The notes under the pieces: model-generated
Told to the model about the DNA's origin: nothing
The model's database searches: none
What the model saw: only the letters and a program-made list of their open reading frames with translations
In this document: piece after piece, positions 4,501 to 6,747 of the stretch
How positions within the stretch are numbered: position 1 is the stretch's first letter
Layout: every line of letters starts with the position of its first letter
Position numbers and translations under genes: made by a program
NCBI GenBank assembly: GCA_040901705.1
Contig: JBBDYI010000075.1
Span: 1-6,747 of the forward strand
Source: PLA5 sp040901705
GTDB taxonomy: Bacteria; Planctomycetota; Planctomycetia; Pirellulales; PLA5
Direction: 5' to 3'
DNA length: 6,747 nt

Positions 4501-6747
4501 GTGACGGCGATCGGCACGCCGTTCGGACCGACGACACGAACGTCGACGGCCGAGAAGCTGGCGGCGTCGATCGGGTCGTCGAACGAGAGCGACATCATCG
4601 TCACCGGACCGCCGACGCTCCCCGCTGGCGATTGCGCGATGACATTCGGTCCGAAAAAGTCGATCTGGCTGACGCGGAAATCGTCCAGCCACATCGTGTC
4701 GCCGACTTCCTCGCCATAGTGCCGCAATCGGACAAAGGCTTGCGATTGGCCCGCGATGCCGGCCGCAGCCAGCGCCGCGTCGAGATCGAACGCGTAATGC
4801 GTGTAGCGCCCCTCGTTGGGCCGCAACATGGCCACCTTGCTCCACACGCCATCGCCGCCCCGCAGTTCCAGCACGCCGTAGTTCTCGTCGCCCGTGGCGC
4901 TCGCGTCGCGGTCGCGCCGAATCCAGAAATCGAGCGCCAGGTTCTGAGCAGACTGCAGACCGGCGAGGTCGATCGCCAGCATCGCTTCTTGGATCGAGTC
5001 GCCGGATTCGGTCTGTACGGCGCGGAGGTGATGCTGTCCCGAATGCGGCGTTTGCAGGTCGGACGCGGCGTCCCACAGCCCGCCTTCGGAGACGGCGAAC
5101 GACCAGCCGGCCAGTTCGGCCAACGCGGGATTCTCGAATCCCTGCATATACGGAATCGCCTGGGGTGTTTGGCCGATGCTCTCGTTCGCCGCGCCGGGCG
5201 TGCCGCCGGCGGCGCTGGCCGTCCAATTGGCCGCGTCGTTCCCATAGCCGGTCGCCGTGGTCCGCACCAGCGACGCTCCGCGGCCGTCGGCCAACATGCT
5301 CCAGGGGACCTCGTTGTCGTATTCGACGTGATCGCCACGAACCTCGCCACCGATCTGCGGCTGAAACAGCGTGACGGCCTCGCCGGCGTTGTCCAGCGCG
5401 CTTGCATACGGTCCAACGACGGGCACGCCTTCCGGAACGGAGTTATTCACACGGAACAGACCCGGATCGATCGGCGCGACGACGAGGTAGCCTCCCGCGG
5501 CGATCGTCGTTGCGACGGGAAACGCATAGTTGACGCCGGTCACTCGCCAACCGTCGAGCAACACGTCTTCGGTCGACGTGTTGAACAGTTCGATGAACTC
5601 GTCGCCTCCGTTCGCTGGCGCGTACATGATCTCGTTGATCACCACCGGGCTGACGAGCGGACCGGCGTTCGCCGCGCCGCGTGAAAGCGCCGCTTGGCGG
5701 ACGAAGTCGACGCTGCCGTCGCTCTTTACGTGGCGGCCGAACGAAACGTCCGCCTCCGCCCGATCGAACAGCACCGATTCGCGATAGCCGGCCGGCTGGC
5801 CGTCGCGGGCCGAAGTCAACGTCAATTGTTCGCCGTTGCGGCTCAGGCCGAACCCAAAATGCACACCCTCATCGAGCACCAGGTAGCCGTGGGCAGGCAC
5901 GAACAACCCATCGGGCAGTATCGCCCGCACCGCCTCGTTCGGATCGTCGCTCAGGAACCAGCCGCCGACCTCGACGTTCTCGTCGGTCGTGTTGAACAAC
6001 TCGATCCAGTCCGTCACACCACTGGCGTACACTTCGTTGATCACCAGCGAACCCGGCGCCAAGAACGGATCGCCCTCGCCAGGTGAACCATTCGAGTAGG
6101 CGCTACGTTGCCAAGCGCCGAACCATGCAACCGCGTGCGATGCGGCGTTGATCAGCGAGAACCCTTCTCCGTCCGTGAGAAAATCGCTGTCGTCAAAATA
6201 GTATGAGCCGACTCCCTCGTCGAACGATCCGTACAGGCCAATGGGCTCTCCGCCATTCGCCAGCCGGCCGCGATACTCGCCGGCAATGGCGAATCCCGTT
6301 CCGTACCGCGCCGCGAAAGCATCGGCGTTACTAACCACGAGCACGTAGTCGCCGGGCGCGAGCGTATGGATGCTCCCCGAGAAAAACTCGAACTCCACTC
6401 CCTGTCCAAAACGAAGGCCATCGAGCACGATTACGTCGGAACTCGTGTTCGTCAACTCGATGAACTCGAAGGCGTCGTCCTCGTCGAATCCCGCGGCGAT
6501 TTCTGCGGCCGTCGGCGGGCCCGGGTGATACATAATTTCGGTCACGACGATCGGCGGCGGCGCATTCGTGATGAACGTTGCCACGGTCTCCGGACTCCAT
6601 TCCGATCCCGCCAACGACCTTGCCGTCAAGCGGACGCTACGATCGAGCACGATCGGCGCCGAGTACCGCTGCGCCGCAGGCGACAGTGCGCCGCCCGCCA
6701 GCCGCGGATCGCTGCGGCCTGCCTCGGCCAGGTTCTGCACCGCGCCT
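1578..6747 (-). CDS. Giant modular surface/secreted protein with lamin-tail domains, Ig-like repeats and dockerin (5' partial)
   Basis: The minus-strand frame runs from the right window edge to a TAA at 1578-1580. The frame stays open to the last base, and the first possible start (GTG at 6740) has no plausible ribosome site and falls inside a domain, so the true N-terminus, with any signal peptide, is outside. Counting from that GTG: 11-57, end of a chitobiase/beta-hexosaminidase C-terminal-like domain (SDPRLAGG, LTARSLAGSEWSPETVATF); 62-224, 225-360 and 361-520, three lamin-tail domains (TEIMYHPG, INEVYASG, INEIMYAP, each followed by FIEL or WIEL); 525-809, 810-1096 and 1097-1376, three long repeats; 1377-1567, a shortened fourth repeat; 1575-1628, type I dockerin; 1632-1720, a basic tail. 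The sequence is Asp-rich with apparently only two cysteines (C1436, C1633), as expected for an exported calcium-dependent protein. No catalytic domain is visible. Planctomycete relatives often have a CotH-like kinase domain upstream; that is a guess for this gene. Likely role: adhesion or scaffolding outside the cytoplasm. Confidence 0.88.
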   Translation of the reverse strand, partial: GAVQNLAEAGRSDPRLAGGALSPAAQRYSAPIVLDRSVRLTARSLAGSEWSPETVATFITNAPPPIVVTEIMYHPGPPTAAEIAAGFDEDDAFEFIELTNTSSDVIVLDGLRFGQGVEFEFFSGSIHTLAPGDYVLVVSNADAFAARYGTGFAIAGEYRGRLANGGEPIGLYGSFDEGVGSYYFDDSDFLTDGEGFSLINAASHAVAWFGAWQRSAYSNGSPGEGDPFLAPGSLVINEVYASGVTDWIELFNTTDENVEVGGWFLSDDPNEAVRAILPDGLFVPAHGYLVLDEGVHFGFGLSRNGEQLTLTSARDGQPAGYRESVLFDRAEADVSFGRHVKSDGSVDFVRQAALSRGAANAGPLVSPVVINEIMYAPANGGDEFIELFNTSTEDVLLDGWRVTGVNYAFPVATTIAAGGYLVVAPIDPGLFRVNNSVPEGVPVVGPYASALDNAGEAVTLFQPQIGGEVRGDHVEYDNEVPWSMLADGRGASLVRTTATGYGNDAANWTASAAGGTPGAANESIGQTPQAIPYMQGFENPALAELAGWSFAVSEGGLWDAASDLQTPHSGQHHLRAVQTESGDSIQEAMLAIDLAGLQSAQNLALDFWIRRDRDASATGDENYGVLELRGGDGVWSKVAMLRPNEGRYTHYAFDLDAALAAAGIAGQSQAFVRLRHYGEEVGDTMWLDDFRVSQIDFFGPNVIAQSPAGSVGGPVTMMSLSFDDPIDAASFSAVDVRVVGPNGVPIAVTSLTPITPMNWQVTFAPQQLPGVYRVTVGPDITDTAGNPMNQGGATIDGQAVGSSPYHGSFSISTPFARAFPTADGFEAGSLGGLVGWSFDVTDGGLWDVTAQGEPQSGAYHLKSSQSGFARTTKDAVLRLDLSNLAADDGLVLDFWATRIGRLAGNFGGVYASGDGDVWSQIYALSPPIGEPSYFVFDLRAALDTAGIAADDNVYLRFSHAGRSVSDVMFWDDVRVSDEDLFGPRVVAMTPATVVPAPVEEISFTFDEAIDAATLTPDDVRIIDPFGNDVGTIGPAVDVGDGRTFSLALAMAATINGRYRVLVGPDVRDAAGNALNQDGDPISGETNGHDTFAAAFEIGPATRATLPHAEDFEDIDAGELGSWSFATSGSGRWSLEEGVGHNGGDALVARQTENGQATQDAVIALDVASWPADAPIYLDFFGKMDTTSYTNAATVQISGDGESWTWLATFNVRAGVYGYYANDVGHAMASAGISRDGPLYVRFSHFGGSLGDEVIIDNVRLSDVDPYGPYIVSQTPLVETGDASYFDVTFDEPVDAATFTPSDVSITLPGSVATVTDVSTTDNLTFRINLATPGLGGLYTLRIGPDIVGTDGVPMNQDRDTINGETDDDVYAGTLFVRIVPQSLPYAQSFESGSLGSFAGWAFKAQGEYDWGGGDWRIVSTHGPYEGDYHLEATQIADCWTQHDAVLALDLSNYTGAKDLELEFSLQRVTRDERNMAKLLLSGDGSTWTQVGSVATLLENDGQTRFSDVDGDGKLDLAPTLRQYTQYRFDLDRLLAQAGLSTAETVYIDWHRLGFWKDSVTTIDSISVRSLSPPTLVGDLNGDGKVGVADIALLQQSWGVAAGATRSDGDLNGDGAVTTADVAMLVAHLGRKLATCASVPAAIVARSRRIAAQDQTLADWPTANDAGDHAVDSRTLWAHRRFRQANQGESLDVDGIDAPMSLRASSGHRATQNAVRQMVRGPR
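1581..1847 (-). other. Post-dockerin basic tail of unknown role
   Basis: Residues 1632-1720 (89 residues) follow the dockerin and reach the stop codon. The tail starts TCASVPAAIVARSRRIAAQDQTLADW and is rich in Arg, His, Ala and Gln (e.g. WAHRRFRQANQGES). It has no hydrophobic anchor, no LPXTG motif and no PEP-CTERM signature. Many dockerin proteins stop within a few residues of the second loop. The tail may be a sorting tag, a disordered extension, or partly non-native sequence reached by read-through of a lost stop. Confidence 0.5.
1857..2018 (-). other. Type I dockerin domain
   Basis: Residues 1575-1628. There are two 12-residue calcium loops of the F-hand type. The first is DLNGDGKVGVADIALLQQSWG (1576 onward). 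The second starts at 1607 with DLNGDGAVTTADVAMLVAHLG. Each has Asp/Asn at the ligand positions and a following helix. The 31-residue spacing between loops is within the normal dockerin range. Dockerins bind cohesins in clostridial cellulosomes. In planctomycetes they are common at the end of large exported proteins, and their partner is mostly unknown. No cohesin domain is visible in the window. Confidence 0.9.
2040..2612 (-). repeat. Long protein repeat, copy 4: first module only, with an insertion
   Basis: Residues 1377-1567. LPYAQSFESGSLGSFAGWAF, EGDYHLEATQI, DAVLALDLSNY, LELEFSLQR, LSGDGSTWTQVGSV, YTQYRFDLDRLLAQAGL, VYIDWHRLGFWKDSVTTIDSISVRS. The Ig-like module of the other copies is missing and the dockerin follows after a short PPTLV linker. 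Between the STWTQVGSV strand and YTQYRFDL lies an extra ~25 residues holding DVDGDGKLDL, absent from copies 1-3. Confidence 0.78.
2613..3452 (-). repeat. Long protein repeat, copy 3
   Basis: Residues 1097-1376 (280). Its equivalents are LPHAEDFEDIDAGELGSWSF, DAVIALDVASW, IYLDFFGK, ISGDGESWTWLATFNV, LYVRFSHFGGSLGDEVIIDNVRLS, then GPYIVSQTP, FDEPVDAATFTPSDVSI and LYTLRIGPDIVGTDGVPMNQDRDTINGE. Both modules are complete. The WD motif after the first strand, present in copies 1 and 2, is replaced by RWSLEEG. Confidence 0.8.
3453..4313 (-). repeat. Long protein repeat, copy 2
   Basis: Residues 810-1096, the longest copy (287). Its equivalents are DGFEAGSLGGLVGWSFDVTDGGLWD, SGAYHLKSSQS, DAVLRLDLSNL, LVLDFWATR, YFVFDLRAALDTAGI, VYLRFSHAGRSVSDVMFWDDVRVS, then GPRVVAMTPAT, FDEAIDAATLTPDDVRI and RYRVLVGPDVRDAAGNALNQDGD. 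Both modules are complete. Confidence 0.8.
4314..5168 (-). repeat. Long protein repeat, copy 1 (beta-sandwich module plus Ig-like module)
   Basis: Residues 525-809. The first part (to about 690) runs IPYMQGFENP, GWSFAVSEGGLWD, HSGQHHLRAVQTE, AMLAIDLAGL, LALDFWIRR, YTHYAFDLDAALAAAGI, FVRLRHYGEEVGDTMWLDDFRVS. This pattern resembles jelly-roll/choice-of-anchor-type modules. The second part (about 697-809) starts GPNVIAQSP and contains SFDDPIDAASFSAVDVRVVGP, then GVYRVTVGPDITDTAGNPMNQ, a Big_5/SbsA-like Ig module. Copies 2-4 line up with it motif by motif, though sequence identity is moderate, so the duplication is old. Confidence 0.8.
5181..5660 (-). other. Lamin-tail domain 3
   Basis: Residues 361-520. 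VVINEIMYAPANGGDEFIELFNTSTEDVLLDGWRV is the clearest lamin-tail core of the three. It is followed by IAAGGYLVVAPIDPGLFR and LDNAGEAVTLFQP, then WSMLADGRGASLVR and a TPGAAN exit. It leads directly into the first long repeat. Confidence 0.82.
5661..6068 (-). other. Lamin-tail domain 2
   Basis: Residues 225-360. LVINEVYASGVTDWIELFNTTDENVEVGGWFLSD carries the family hallmarks (N-E, D-W-I-E-L-F-N, G-W), followed by VPAHGYLVLDEG and LSRNGEQLTLTSARDG. It ends with an SFGRHVKSDGSVDFV segment and a linker beginning SRGAANAGP, the normal exit of planctomycete lamin-tail copies. Confidence 0.8.
6069..6557 (-). other. Lamin-tail domain 1
   Basis: Residues 62-224 of the giant protein. The opening strand VVTEIMYHPG is followed by an acidic insertion (FDEDD), then FEFIELTNTSSDVIVLDGLRF and LAPGDYVLVVSNADAFAARYG. 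This is the usual bacterial lamin-tail pattern: an Ig-fold with a conserved Glu near the start and a G-Y-L/V-V-L/V strand. It ends with FSLINAASHAVAWFGAW and an NGSPGEGD linker typical of tandem copies. It is the longest of the three copies. Confidence 0.75.

Noticed and set aside
3987..5684. A 565-codon open frame on the plus strand opposite the giant gene
   Set aside because: Its translation is Arg/His/Val-rich low-information sequence without domains. The opposite strand encodes well-recognised lamin-tail and Ig-like modules over the same bases. Long antisense frames are expected in GC-rich coding DNA.
6738..6740. GTG at 6740 as the true start of the giant protein
   Set aside because: It falls within a chitobiase-C-like domain, has no signal peptide after it, and the frame is open to the window edge. 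The gene is 5' partial.

Overview
The window looks like part of a chromosome from a planctomycete, probably Pirellulales-like. This is inferred from three things: a very large secreted-type protein that joins lamin-tail domains, planctomycete-style Ig-like modules and a dockerin; an ECF sigma factor of the type abundant in that phylum; and a GC-rich base composition judged by eye. No marker gene is present, so the taxonomy is an inference.

Layout. (1) Positions 1-735 hold gene remnants. There is a short reading frame cut by the left edge (possibly the tail of a NuoK-like membrane subunit, weak). Next is the first ~67 codons of a T5orf172/GIY-YIG-type nuclease gene that stops before the end of the family domain (156-389, +). 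Facing it is the last ~100 codons of a RecD2-like helicase without its ATPase half (about 414-722, -). (2) Positions 736-871 are a short leader region with an isolated TATAAT and a good Shine-Dalgarno sequence just before an ATG at 872. (3) 872-1531 (+) encodes a complete ECF-type RNA polymerase sigma factor. (4) After a 46-base convergent gap, 1578 to the right edge (-) is one continuous reading frame of more than 1,720 codons. It is open at its 5' end at the window boundary, so its N-terminus is missing.

The giant protein reads, from the visible N-terminus: the end of a chitobiase/beta-hexosaminidase C-terminal-like domain; three lamin-tail domains; three long repeats of ~280-287 residues, each a beta-rich jelly-roll-like module followed by an Ig-like (Big_5/SbsA-like) module; a fourth repeat with only the first module; a type I dockerin with two calcium loops; and an 89-residue basic tail. 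In planctomycetes such proteins often carry a CotH-like kinase or other enzyme domain upstream, which would lie outside this window.

How the genes work together: the only intact regulator is the ECF sigma factor, and it is convergent with the giant gene, so they cannot share a transcript. A regulatory link is possible but not shown by the sequence. No RNA genes, CRISPR arrays, insertion sequences, origins or convincing rho-independent terminators were seen. The most notable features are the calcium-loop-like insertion inside the fourth repeat, the extended post-dockerin tail, and the two truncated DNA-processing genes abutting one another.
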